Shown in pieces: positions 38,916 through 51,427 of a stretch of 64,000 bases of DNA. How positions within the stretch are numbered: position 1 is the first letter of the stretch; each line of letters begins with the position of its first letter. A model generated the notes under the pieces. It worked only from the letters and a program-made list of their open reading frames with translations. It did no database searches and had not been told where the DNA came from. Both the position numbers and the translations under genes were made by a program. This DNA is from Apostichopus japonicus (taxonomy: Eukaryota; Echinodermata; Holothuroidea; Aspidochirotida; Stichopodidae), in assembly GCF_037975245.1 (NCBI RefSeq), contig NC_092573.1, forward strand, positions 4,155,501 to 4,219,500, written 5' to 3'.

Positions 38916-41581
38916 TGCTCAGCTCTGATCCCAACCCAACCAATCATATTTGCCAATTTATAGCTTTGGCTTTTATAGTCTTGGGAGAGGTGTTTGTTCG
39001 AAATGTTGTTTGTTATAATGCAAGTTAACGGCGAACAATTTTCAATTTCAATTTCTGTACAATTAAGCGATGCTCCTTTTCGCACCACATTTTAGTCCAT
39101 GTAAAGAAGACCCGGGGATGGGGCTGGGTGGGGTGATTGCAGTTGAAGAAAAAGATGTAAAAATCATGGAATGTTTCCATTTCTGAAGGCGCAACAGCGG
39201 TATCAAGGAAATCCTCTATCCAACATATCTCTCATCCAGTTCTCTTTTCTCTTTCAGGTATTCATAATCTCATGTTGAACTTTACAGCCACAAAGTTATC
39301 GGGACCAAATACGACCACTAATCAATTGTGAATTGTTCTATCGCTAGCTCATACCCCCATATACCAGTGCACCCCCAAATCAAACGTGGCATATTTGTCT
39401 TAGTGTCATCAATTAAATCAAATTTTAATTGGGAAATCAGAAATGTGAAATACTGCAAAATACTGAACAGATTATATTGCTGCTGAATGCATGCATAAAG
39501 TTCATCAGTATTCCCAATATATGCTAGAAGGTACAATAACGGTCACTCATATTAAAATTTAAATAGGTCATATTCTACCATGTATTATCAAGGTATTTCC
39601 CTAATTACTGAGGTTTATTTCAATTCTTTAATTAAATCTTCTTTATAATCACTTTATCTGCCTAAAATGTCAAAACTTTCAGAAATAACGGAATTCTGAA
39701 TGGGAAATCCTAAACAAACTCTAACAGAGAGAACTCTACGTTTTAGCTAGAAGGATCAGTGATCCCATGAGTTCTTGGGGGTGTTCCGTATACTGACTCG
39801 GTATGCAAGGCACTATGGCTTCTAACTGCTATCTCCAGCGAAGGAATAGTAATAGGGATCACGAACAAATACAGGTATATATAGAGCAGTTGTTAGAGCA
39901 CAATGCTTGAAATCCTGCAGATGAGGACATTGATACGATTCTCATTCTCTAGGTATTGCTTGCTCTTTCCGAGACCTTTTAAACCCTTTGAGGCTTTTTA
40001 CGATCCATTTTATTATTATTCTAGTTGATACTCCTTTCTTGACATTGATTGATCGAAAATGTATAAATTGTTCGTTTTCTCGTAGAATTTTTCTGGTTTT
40101 ATGTGTGTGATTGTATAAAGAAAAATAAACAAGTAAGTAAGGAAGAAAAAATTCCTGCGGGTTGTATTAATTATTATTGGTCTATGAGATGTTCATGAAG
40201 CTGTTCGCCAGTTTTGGAGACAAATCACTTTGAGTATAGGAACATCTGTATCACTTATTTTCCTTAATAGACTGACATTTGAAATTTCTTTCATTTAATG
40301 TAAACTTTTAATTAAAGACTGATGGAATTAAGAACTGTTATATTTCTATTTTCCCTTTTACATATGTTTGTATCATCTACTAACATGATTCTTTTCTGTT
40401 ATCTGTTCTACATACAATAGCTTCGGATATTTTACTTTATCCCAAGCTGTCAAGTAAAAATCTGTATTGTAAACACTCGTTTGCTTTACAAGCAAATGCT
40501 CTTTTAGGCCTATACTTACAAGGGGGGTGGGAGGGGGGGCGTGATCGGAACGACTGGACACTATTTTCTCTGATTTTCGACTTGCTAGCTTTGACTTCAT
40601 AACACGTCGTCATTCAACGTTTATCACCGTGTCACGTGATTCCTGCATATCATTATTTTGTACTATCACGGTAACTTTCTGAATGGAGAATGCAAAAAAA
40701 GAAAGATTAAGTTAACTGAGCCAATTCTTGCTCGTTTCCTTGTTTCAAACGTGCTGGAAACTGGAACATAAAGTTTGTGATACGGAAGGTGACACATGGA
40801 GCAACCATGTTTGGTATTCTATCGATCTGCCTCAAGTATACCCGTCCTAAAATATCGTGTTCGTACGCTGGTCACCATCTTGACCTCAGATTACCCTAAG
40901 TCTACACCGAAAAAGCATCAAGAAGTTGTTTGATCATTCGAATAACGCACTCTTATGACGTAGTCTGTTTGGATCAGGTCACTTGTGTACATACACAAAT
41001 ATTATAAGGTTGAATTTATTGTGTAGCCCACTGGTCCTACAACCGCGGCGCGTGCCTCAAAACTTTTGACTTTTCGATGAGTTTTTCCAATATTTATAGT
41101 GTTTCAAATGTATAAAGGTACAAATGCCTTTATAAGTGTTTCCTTGGTTCGCACCCATGATTAGCTTTGCGCATGTCCATGTTCAGATTTAATTTCGACC
41201 CAACATGAATGGGTTATTCACGTGCGAAGTATGACTGTCTTGAGGTCCCTACGAGTTCCCCTGCTTGAGACATCGTGTCTACAAGTAAGTTGTCATTCCC
41301 GTAATAATTCTATTCAACTTGAAAGAATTACAAAGTCTGATACTAATACAGTACGGCGTACCACTCTGAGACCTTCGCATATAACGGAGTACATTGGTTA
41401 AACCAATACCCATAAGTTCACTCCGTTCTTGAGACGAACAATATTAAAGCAAATATATTTATTGAAATTGTTTATGGTACTTAGCAAGAGTGCATTCATG
41501 GGCTTGAAGTTCTTTATTTCTACATTTAATAATATAAAACATAACATATAAAAATATCACAAGTATTAAAAAAAAATCAGT

Positions 41582-41602
41582 GGGGGCGGGGTTGGGGGCG
41601 GG
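41582..41602 (+). other. Canonical G-quadruplex motif
   Basis: Four G runs of 5, 4, 5 and 3 are separated by loops of 1, 2 and 1 bases. This meets the usual G3+N1-7 rule with very short loops. Confidence 0.7.
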
Positions 41603-43355
41603 AGACCTGGGAGGAGCATAGCTTTTCGAAGTCAGGCCACCTTACAAGAGAAACATACATGAAAGTTACCAAGATAAATATAACTCAAATGGTAAAGCAA
41701 AGGAAAAATAAAAGAGAGAGAGAGAGGGGGGATAAAGACGGAGGAGAAAATAAAGAGTAACTTAAGAAGAAATATCTAATCCTGTTAGAAGTAAAATCTT
41801 CTTTAATGTATTCTTTAAAACTAAGCAGTGATTTAGAAGAAGTCTTTAAAATGAAAACGATGATATGAATTAAATACGGTATTCAACGGTGGAGGGGTCC
41901 AAATTGTATCAGTGAAGAACGTATAAAATCAAATAAAAACTCATTAGATTTGTCGTCTGTTATTTTTTTGCCAAAATATAGGCTATACTTTCCCCAAATA
42001 AAACGAATAGCTTGCACACATTTATCATCTAAGTAACGGAGAATATACGCCATGCAGTAGCAGGTTTCTTGTAATATGTTCTTTATCAAATATTTGCTTA
42101 CTTCGTTAATGTTCTAGGTTAACATTTTATCAGTTAATATATCAAAGGAGCAAACATCTCATATCATAGTTTGCACCCAGCTTTACAACACCATCAAAGA
42201 ATGAAATATCTGAGCTATTTTGAGCTCAAAATATTTGAAAAATATCAAAATATATATCTCTCAAAATATTTGATAGACACTTGGTCAGATTATGGGGTTC
42301 AATCTTCTCCGTCGGTCGATTGGGGTCCGGGGGGCAGGAATGGGTGCGAAAATGACAGGTCAGGCTCTTAAATATCTGAAGACTCACACTCATCTTAAAG
42401 AGAAGGCTTTATATAGGCTGGTTGCCCATCCCCTGAACACACCAGAGATTCGGCTTTTATGAGCTTCTTCAGGCTTCCTGACCCCTGGGATAGACTAAAA
42501 CTAAAGATTTCCACTTTCTCGTTTCTCATGTATAGTATCTGATCGTCAATTCCTCACAGAATCATTATCATAAAGTCTTTAATATTCGAAACAAAACGAG
42601 AAAAGAACTAAAAGGACAATTAATGACATTTTATGCAATATTTTAATATTTATTTGTTATGTTCAACATATATGTTAACTCTACATCACATAGGAATACA
42701 AATACATTTCTATTGCAAAATACATATTTTTTGGTTTCCACTGAATGAAAATGCCCAACGTGTTAATCTCTAAAAAAATAGATAGACAAACTAGTCTCTT
42801 CAATTTTAACAAAAGCAGATAAAATGGAAAAGATATGGAACATCAAGGTGATCTCGTAAGGACTACTACTGAGGCTGAATTACTTTGTGTCAAACTGAGA
42901 AAAAAATCAACAATGGAAACCTTTTAAGTAAATAAACAGGGATTCCATGCTTCATGCATTCCCCTTCCTCCCCCCCCCCCCAACGGTAACCGCACCCCGA
43001 ATCCGAAGCCATTGAGGAGCGCTATCTCATAATATTTGATGCCTTAATGATAGAAAACGATTCGAAAGAACACAATTCGAGGGGGTGTTGGTAACATTAT
43101 TATGGAGTTTAAATGCAAGTGACCATTAATATATATTCTAGCATATTAATTGCCTTTTTTGTTTGTCTGAGGTTTTTCATTACCTTTCATGACTTTTGCT
43201 GGAATAATTGCTAGCAGTGACCACCCATTGCTTGCTTTGCTAGTTGAAACATGCTTCACAATTTGGATAATAAACAAAACTAAGTGCAAAAACCAAAATG
43301 CTAAGATAAATAAGAAGTAACGAATTGTCACCAACAATGACAGTCCCTAAGCTAT

Positions 43356-43382
43356 GGGGGAGGGGGAGGGGAGGGGCGTGGG
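43356..43382 (+). other. G-quadruplex motif (G4-5 runs, single-A loops)
   Basis: Four runs of four or five G are separated by single A residues, then CGTGGG. A similar GGGG-A-GGGGG-A-GGGG tract is at 11746-11762. Confidence 0.7.
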
Positions 43383-46300
43383 TTACAAAAGAAAGTTGTG
43401 AAAACATTTCAATGGGTCACAGGATATTTCTAAAAGTTTGCTACAGTTTTGGGGGGTTGCCAAGGTAGGTCATGCATTCTGAACTTATAATTGTTAATAA
43501 TTTAATTTTCAATAATGTTTTGACTAATGTGATAATACTCCTAGACAGATTTGAACCAAGTATCTCTGTTTTCCCCTTCCTACCACCAATCTACTCTTTT
43601 TTTCCTGTAAACTGTGGTAAACTAATACCATTAATATCAAACCCGGAACTCCAACGATGTCTTCAAGTAACCTCTCTCAGAAGTAACAACCTGAGAATAT
43701 TTATTGGGTCATTGACATTCAAGCAATTGTATATGATTAGTTTTCTTTTATTGTTATAACACCTGTCCTCTAAATGACATCACAAACAACCATTAAAACC
43801 CAGATAGCCCATTCAGCAGAATTCTCCAAATTGTTTGACACTCTTTGTCACTTTATACACATGAATCTGCCCTCCTCCATCCCTCCCCTCCACCCCCTCC
43901 CCCCTCTTCCAACTTTCCCATCCTCCACCATCCAGAAGACTGGCAACAGTTATATCTCAAATGATCATAAAAAAAAAAACATTAAAACAAAATTATGTTT
44001 CTTGAGCATGTTATTTAAAATTTATTGACATCTTGTTTGTAGTGACTCTGAAACTTGAATTTGTGTCTATTTACAATTCATTAAGATCACAAAACATAAA
44101 TAAATATATAAATAAATCAATCAATCAAATAAAGATAAAACACAGATCAATTTTATCGAAAGAATTACTCAGTGTGACTATAATATGGTAAAGAATATGG
44201 ACTGACTAAATCAAACAGATGCTGTAATATTCATTCGCTCTTGAGAAAGCAAGGACACCATCCTTAATTACTTGCTTACGTCAGGGTTTACGGAATTTGT
44301 CAAATCAGCAGATATCATAACGGAACGATTCGTACTTTATGTCTCAAGTTATGCAAAGTACTGTAATACAATTTCGACAAGTTTGAGTTAAAGTTTTGAA
44401 TGTTTATTCGATATAACCCATTTTATAAGTAATTAAATGTTTAACTGAAACATTTTTTTCAGATGTTATGAAGGTTTTACATACAGAAACCAGTTTTTTT
44501 TCTTGTTCAAATAATTAGAGTAAAGAGAGCAGATTCTGCTTGAAATTCCATCGATGTTTTAAAGATTTGATGAAACCTTTGATTCACCTTAATAAGTGAC
44601 TTTGTTCACGACAGACAGATTGCGCTTTGTCAACACTATCTTATCATCTGGAATATACTTTTGTCTTCCACCTAAGAGGATATAAAATGACAAACATCTC
44701 AATCAAACTTCACATGGTATCTCAATAAATATCCAATTAGTATGTTGTTTACTCCAAATTTGATAAATGCATTATAAAAAAAAAATATTGCATGATTAGT
44801 ACTATAAAATATAATCTCGTTGAAACAATTATCATGAACAAAGGTACAAATACTTTTGCAGATTGAAAAAATTTCATCATCATCATCATTTTTTTTTTTT
44901 TTTAAATGATGTCTACGACCCCTCAATGAAATCTCCATCCTATAATAATCAGATCCAATGCTCCTTGAAAATGTGAATAACTTGAGGGCAAATTTAATTC
45001 CATAATGCACAAAGTGAGCGTTAAAGCACTATTTCAAGGTCAGTGAACTTCTGTATATATTTTAAGAACATGGGCAGTAGAAGTAGTACACACCCTATTT
45101 CTTAAATCTTTCTTCTTCTTTTTTTTCCCCTTTTTTTTTTGTGTTTTTGTAAGAAAGATATTTCCAGACTAGGTCAAAAATGGAAAATAGTCTGGTTAAA
45201 TAATGATGTGCTGTTATTTTTTCTTTTTTCTTTCTGTTGAGGTGTCTGTCCATGCCAGACATTCTCAGTACTTAATTCTTTGGACACTCAGACTCGCTGA
45301 TACAATTCTATACTGACTGATCAGTGATAAGACTATTTGAAAAACTTGGTTAATTGTGACAAAACTAACTACGTACACAAATAATTGAATGATTATATCT
45401 CATTTATGGCAAAAAAAGACAAGGGACTGGACCTGAAAAAGTGCAAATTCTTCCAAAAATTCAGTCCGTGATTCGCATGTCCCAATTCAGTGGGCTTGTT
45501 GATTCGCACGTCCCAACGATGCAGAATATAAAAGAGGTGACAAATTAAAAGACACAAAGTGGTTTACAAATTAATGATCAAGTAAACCAACAAATGTTGC
45601 TCCCTTATAACATGGTCTTGATTTTGAAAATCTAAAGATGTCAAATCAAAGCATACCGACTGATCTTCCATTTTGTGACATTCCCGATGCTTTCAGGCTC
45701 TGCAATTAACGAACGATATCTTAATTATGAAGGAATCAATAATCAATCCCTGAAACTTCACAGGAATTAAACCGGCCGTGAAATTGGAAGTACTTCAGCG
45801 AAAACAGAAGAAACTTAACGGCCAATATTTTTCCATCGTGAGTGTTCATAATGGGAACCAGCACATGGACATTACTTGGGAATTGTCAAAGAAAATTAAA
45901 ATTCATAACGAAACACAAAAACTGTGGGCCATATAAAGAAAGTATTGCGTATTAGTTACCAGTAACTTTGGAGATGCCAATTTCAAATGATTTTCTTGTC
46001 TCTTGAATCATACAGAATTCCTACATTCTTATAGTATTATTACCTTCAATTCTGAAACACCATTGTTTAAATAGTCAAAACATTGTATTTAACTTTTATA
46101 CAGAATAATTAAATGAAATAACCATGATTTTTAGCTGAAAGGAGGGGTGGGGAGAAATATGCAAATGACTATAAATAAATGGAAGAGGAAAGGGAGGGGG
46201 TGGGGAATGTGAAAAAAAAGTGTTGCTAATTGGTTAATATAAATCCTTTAATAACATATTGGTTAAGCAATGATTTCAAATCTAAATAACTCTTTAATGT

Positions 46301-46425
46301 AAGGTTCCAGGCAAGAGTGAATACTCTTCCCCTCCCCTCCCTCCCCACAGGGATTAATATTTCTTCAGACACAAGGCTGAAGACTTGAGCAAGTCTCGAT
46401 ATGATATGGTCAAGCCACATATGCA

Positions 46426-46778
46426 TTTATTTTCAATGGTGGCTCTGCAAAATCCATTAAACTATGCTTGTCTTCTGTAACAGAGATGGGTTTTCCAAAT
46501 GCTAGACGTAAAAACTACTGACGTTCTTATTCATGACCTAAAAACTGATACCTGTTTTCAGTTTTAGTGGTTTACAGTCACCAGGAAAGTTTAAAATGAA
46601 AAACAAAACAATAAAGGGGGCTCAGTGAGAGGTGGTCTTGTGACATCACACAAATTAACAATGACAAACTTTTCATACCACTGTATGACATGGAAGTTCT
46701 CCAGTGTTTTACGGTGAGGGGGGGGGCCTATAGGTTTGCTTCTTCTCACCCCAGTGATAGCTTAAGCTTCTTTGGATG
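46426..46778 (-). other. 3' UTR and candidate poly(A) signal of the minus-strand gene
   Basis: The first AATAAA on the minus strand after the stop codon is at 46426-46431, about 350 bases downstream of it. No intervening acceptor-linked open frame is apparent. The true cleavage site is not shown by sequence alone. Confidence 0.45.
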
Positions 46779-47891
46779 CTACCTATCTTCCTTTCCTAAT
46801 TTCTTCTGATTACTTAACAAGACATCTTTTCCCCGTTGGTCTCCGTTTCTCCACGATGAGGCTGAGGAATACATGGCTCTCCTCTGAGGGGGAGGAGCGA
46901 TGGCCGACCTTACTCCATCTCCTTCTCCTCCTGGTTTTATATTTTTACCAACTTTTGGTGAGAATTGTATGTGAGTGTTACCCCTGACAACTCCTTCAAA
47001 GTACGTCCTACTTTTGTCATCTCCAACCCGGGACGGCGACGACACATACTTGGACGTTTTCGAGGAAGGAGGTTTGGAAGACATCTTGCCGTAATATGTG
47101 TGGGCTCTCGTCATCTTGGGTACGGGCATCCTGTTTACGTCGTCTCTCTGTGCCGTTTGATACTCCAGGAAGATATCGGCGCTGTTCAGCGATACTTTAG
47201 GCTTCTTTTCTTGCTGAACTGTAAGGGAGGTCTTTTTCTGATTGGTTTTTTGCCTTCCTCGGTTCTCACCTTTCTGTCCAACAGTTAAATTAGATTTACT
47301 TTGCTTATGGAATACAGGAAGAGATTTTGCTCTCACCAAGGAGCCACCAACCACAACCTCCTTTCGATGGACTTTTGCCGAAGATACTTTCCCGACATTA
47401 TGGTAAATCTCAACAACCCTACCTTTGGCTTCTTTCCCCGAGAGTTTCTCCTTCGTGGTAGATTCTGCATCTCCTCCGACAAACTCTAATTCAGAATTCA
47501 ACATTTTGTCGTTCTGAAAATTAGAATTATTTCGACTATATTGCACTTCAGAGACGTCATTCGAGAGCGACTCGAATCCACGAGCATTATTCTCGGTTTC
47601 ATCTCTTTCAGTTTTGCTGGGAGGAAATGTGTCTTTCTCTTGATGAGATAGCTCGTTCGTTTCTTTAGCACTCTCCTGGCTTACGATGATGGCACTCTCG
47701 CAGCTCTGTAGCGATAGTTTTCTCTCCGTTAACTGACTGATGGGTCTAATTGCTGGCAAGGGAGTCGGGGCATAGAACTCCGCTAACGACAGGGAGAGAG
47801 CTGACTTCGATGGAAGACCAAATTTCTTGCTCCTGGGGTTTTTCATGTGCTTCGGCGATGACTTGTCAAAAGCTGATTGGCTCTCAAGTTC
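46779..47891 (-). CDS. Terminal exon of an unrecognised gene (Ser/Lys-rich, probably disordered C-terminus)
   Basis: This exon gives 370 codons and a TAG stop, entered in phase 0 at a strong acceptor (CCCCACTCTCTCTCAG|GAACTT). Its length and phase fit the exon at 54978-55093, which ends in phase 0. The protein part is rich in Ser, Lys, Glu, Asn and Gln, without transmembrane segments, signal peptide or a domain I recognise. Notable stretches are LSLAEFYAPTPLPAIRPISQ early on, basic clusters in the middle (GRQKTNQKKTS, QQEKKPKVS), TRAHTYYGKM, and near the end IAPPPQRRAMYSS. This composition suggests a scaffold, cytoskeletal or nuclear regulatory tail, but that is inference. Plus-strand open frames over it are shadows. 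The open frame extends 12 codons upstream of the acceptor, through the polypyrimidine tract. Confidence 0.8.
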   Translation of the reverse strand, partial: ELESQSAFDKSSPKHMKNPRSKKFGLPSKSALSLSLAEFYAPTPLPAIRPISQLTERKLSLQSCESAIIVSQESAKETNELSHQEKDTFPPSKTERDETENNARGFESLSNDVSEVQYSRNNSNFQNDKMLNSELEFVGGDAESTTKEKLSGKEAKGRVVEIYHNVGKVSSAKVHRKEVVVGGSLVRAKSLPVFHKQSKSNLTVGQKGENRGRQKTNQKKTSLTVQQEKKPKVSLNSADIFLEYQTAQRDDVNRMPVPKMTRAHTYYGKMSSKPPSSKTSKYVSSPSRVGDDKSRTYFEGVVRGNTHIQFSPKVGKNIKPGGEGDGVRSAIAPPPQRRAMYSSASSWRNGDQRGKDVLLSNQKKLGKEDR

Positions 47892-48516
47892 CTGAGAGAG
47901 AGTGGGGAAGAAAAATAGACGAAACAAGAATTATGCATTCAACTGCCAATGCTCTTCCGATCAATCACACTTGATTGCCGTGGCAACAACCTCCTCATGT
48001 TATCCCAGCCATCAACTTTTGAGGCTGTGATTTATAATCTTCATATTCAATGACCTTTTACACGATTAAAAAAAACACATGAACTTTAACATTTTTTAAC
48101 ATTCACACTTGCAGCTAAGACTTAATCAGATTTACTGAATTCTAAAGAGAGATTTCCTTCAGATAACTTTACCTGTCGACAGCTCTGGCTACAACACAAA
48201 TCCTTAAAAATTGTTTCTGAGATTTTAATCAATGGATTATAACTTTGGAATCTGGAAATCTCTAACACTTGCAGTTGGATTTTATTTGCAACATTGGATG
48301 CCACAGGTGAGAAAGAAAGAAAGAAAATAAAACTTGGATGTTGCCATGCGTAAAGTGGAGATATTTCAACTTAACCAGGACATTTATCTTCCAAATATAG
48401 TAACAGATGTGGATGCATTCTGGTGCATCTCGCTAAACTAAACTGTTAAAGCAAACAAATGGGTATAACACAATGATACATATCTAATTATAATAGGGTG
48501 AAATATGAAGGAGACC

Positions 48517-51427
48517 TAATGTAGAATGAGTACAGCAGCATGAGTACAGGTAGGAGTAGAATTCCCTTTGCTGTGAGTATGAGTACAAGGACCTAAGTAC
48601 TTAATTTCACACTAGTTCATATGCTTCTATTTAACAAGCCTTAAGTGTGAGTACAAATCTCAAGGCTGAATACAAGTATAAGTAGAATTCTCCTTGCTAT
48701 GAGTATGAGTACAAGGACCTAAGTACTTAATTTCACACTAGTTCATATGCTTCTATTCAACAAGCCTTAAGTGTGAGTACAAATCTCAAGGCTGAATACA
48801 AGTACAAGTAGAATTCTCCTTGCTATGTGGTATGACTACAAGGACCTAAGTACTTAATTTCACACTAGTTCATATGCTTCTATTCAACAAGTCTTAAGTG
48901 TGAGTACAAATCTGAAGGCTGAATACAAGTACAAGTAGAATTCTCCTTGCTATGTGGTATGAGTACAAGGACCTAAGTACTTAATTTCACAGTAGTTCAT
49001 AGGCTTCTATTCAACAAGCCTTAAGTGTGAGTACAAATCTCAAGGCCTGAATACAAGTACAAGTAGAATTCCCCTTGCTATGAGTATGAGTACAAGGACC
49101 TAAGTACTTAATTTCACACTAGTTCATATGCTTCTATTCAACAAGCCTTAAGTGTGAGTACAAATCTGAAGGCTGAATACTAGTATAAGTAGAATTCTCC
49201 TTGCTATGAGTATGAGTACAAGGACCTAAGTACTTAATTTCACAGTAGTTCATATGCTTCTATTCAACAAGTCTTAAGTGTGAGTACAAATCTGAAGGCT
49301 GAATACAAGTACAAGTAGAATTCTCCTTGCTATGAGTATGAGTACAAGGACCTAAGTACTTAATTTCACACAAGTTAATATGCTTGTATTCAACAAGCCT
49401 TAAGTGTGAGTACAAATCTGAAGGCTGAATACAAGTATAAGTAGAATTCTCCTTGCTATGAGTATGAGTACAAGGACCTAAGTACTTAATTTCACACTAG
49501 TTCATATGCTTCTATTCAACAAGCCTCAAGTGTGAGTACAAATCTCAAGGCTGAATACAAGTACAAGTAGAATTCTCCTTGCTATGTGGTATGAGTACAA
49601 GGACCTAAGTACTAAATTTCACACAAGTTAATATGCTTCTATTCAACAAGCCTTAAGTGTGAGTACAAATCTGAAGGCTGAATACAAGTACAAGTAGAAT
49701 TCTCCTTGCTATGAGTATGAGTACAAGGACCTAAGTACTTAATTTCACACAAGTTCATATGCTTCTATTCAACAAGCCTTAAGTGTGAGTACAAATCTGA
49801 AGGCTGAATACAAGTATAAGTAGAATTCTCCTTGCTATGAGTATGAGTACAAGGACCTAAGTACTTAATTTCACACTAGTTCATATGCTTCTATTCAACA
49901 AGCCTTAAGTGTGAGTACAAATCTCAAGGCTGAATACAAGTACAAGTAGAATTCTCCTTGCTATGTGGTATGAGTACAAGGACCTAAGTACTTAATTTCA
50001 CACTAGTTCATATGCTTCTATTCAACAAGTCTTAAGTGTGAGTACAAATCTGAAGGCTGAATACAAGTACAAGTAGAATTCTCCTTGCTATGTGGTATGA
50101 GTACAAGGACCTAAGTACTTAATTTCACACTAGTTCATATGCTTCTATTCAACAAGCCTTAAGTGTGAGTACAAATCTCAAGGCCTGAATACAAGTACAA
50201 GTAGAATTCCCCTTGCTATGAGTATGAGTACAAGGACCTAAGTACTTAATTTCACACTAGTTCATATGCTTGTATTCAACAAGCCTTAAGTGTGAGTACA
50301 AATCTGAAGGCTGAATACTAGTATAAGTAGAATTCTCCTTGCTATGAGTATGAGTACAAGGACCTAAGTACTTAATTTCACAGTAGTTCATATGCTTCTA
50401 TTCAACAAGTCTTAAGTGTGAGTACAAATCTGAAGGCTGAATACAAGTACAAGTAGAATTCTCCTTGCTATGAGTATGAGTACAAGGACCTAAGTACTTA
50501 ATTTCACACAAGTTAATATGCTTGTATTCAACAAGCCTTAAGTGTGAGTACAAATCTGAAGGCTGAATACAAGTATAAGTAGAATTCTCCTTGCTATGAG
50601 TATGAGTACAAGGACCTAAGTACTTAATTTCACACTAGTTCATATGCTTCTATTCAACAAGCCTTAAGTGTGAGTACAAATCTCAAGGCTGAATACAAGT
50701 ACAAGTAGAATTCTCCTTGCTATGTGGTATGAGTACAAGGACCTAAGTACTAAATTTCACACAAGTTAATATGCTTCTATTCAACAAGCCTTAAGTGTGA
50801 GTACAAATCTGAAGGCTGAATACAAGTACAAGTAGAATTCTCCTTGCTATGAGTATGAGTACAAGGACCTAAGTACTTAATTTCACACAAGTTCATATGC
50901 TTCTATTCAACAAGCCTTAAGTGTGAGTACAAATCTCAAGGCTGAATACAAGTACAAGTAGAATTCTCCTTGCTATGAGTATGAGCACAAGGACCTAAGT
51001 ACTTAATTTCACACTAGTTCATATGCTTCTATTCAACAAGCCTTAAGTGTGAGTACAAATCTGAAGGCTGAATACAAGTACAAGTAGAATTCCCTTTGCT
51101 ATGTGGTATGAGTACAAGGACCTAAGTACTTAATTTCACACTAGTTCATATGCTTTTATTCAACAAGCCTCAAGTGTGAGTACAAATCTGAAGGCTGAAT
51201 ACAAATACAAGAAAAATCCCTTTGCTACAGAGTATGAGAATAAGGACCTAAGTACTTAATTTCACACTAGATCATATGCTTCTATTCAACAAGACTTAAG
51301 TGTGAGTACAAATCTGAAGGCTGAATACAAGTAAAAGTAGAATTCTCCTTGCTATGAGTATGAGTACAAGGACCTAAGTACTTAATTTCACACTAGATCA
51401 TATGCTTCTATTCAACAAGCCTCAAGT
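48517..51427. repeat. Tandem array of ~127-bp units with a nine-unit higher-order repeat
   Basis: About 23 head-to-tail units of 126-128 bp, anchored on GTACAAGGACCTAAGTACTT (for example starts at 48583, 48709, 48836). Diagnostic variants recur 1,138 bp apart: CAAGGCCTGA at 49041 and 50179, CACAGTAGTT at 49241 and 50379, CAAGTTAATA at 49371 and 50509, ACTAAATTTC at 49611 and 50749. So a nine-unit block of 1,138 bp was duplicated as a whole, with part of a third copy after about 50930. Edge units are the most diverged. Each unit is itself built from GTACAA-type submotifs. Confidence 0.95.

Larger units (their letters stand above)
19761..46425. other. Large intergenic region without a convincing gene
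   Basis: About 26.7 kb lies between the COUP-TF promoter and the 3' end of the next minus-strand gene. No open frame here carries a domain I recognise; the longer ones (25209-25568, 31969-32295, 34798-35181) lack support. Contents are homopolymer C/G runs (20387-20403, 26298-26312, 34869-34882), a TA-rich minisatellite (24558-24897), GGAT-type repeats (28695-29005), (TA)n tracts, a dispersed repeat pair (29694 and 30735), a tail copy of the tRNA-like element, a triple DR1 (31676), (CCCA)n (38880-38915) and G-quadruplex motifs (41582, 43356). The rest is AT-rich sequence in which I see nothing. Confidence 0.7.

Noticed and set aside
46772-47974. Plus-strand open frames over the Ser/Lys-rich exon
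   Set aside because: Shadows of the minus-strand exon, which has matching splice sites and phase.
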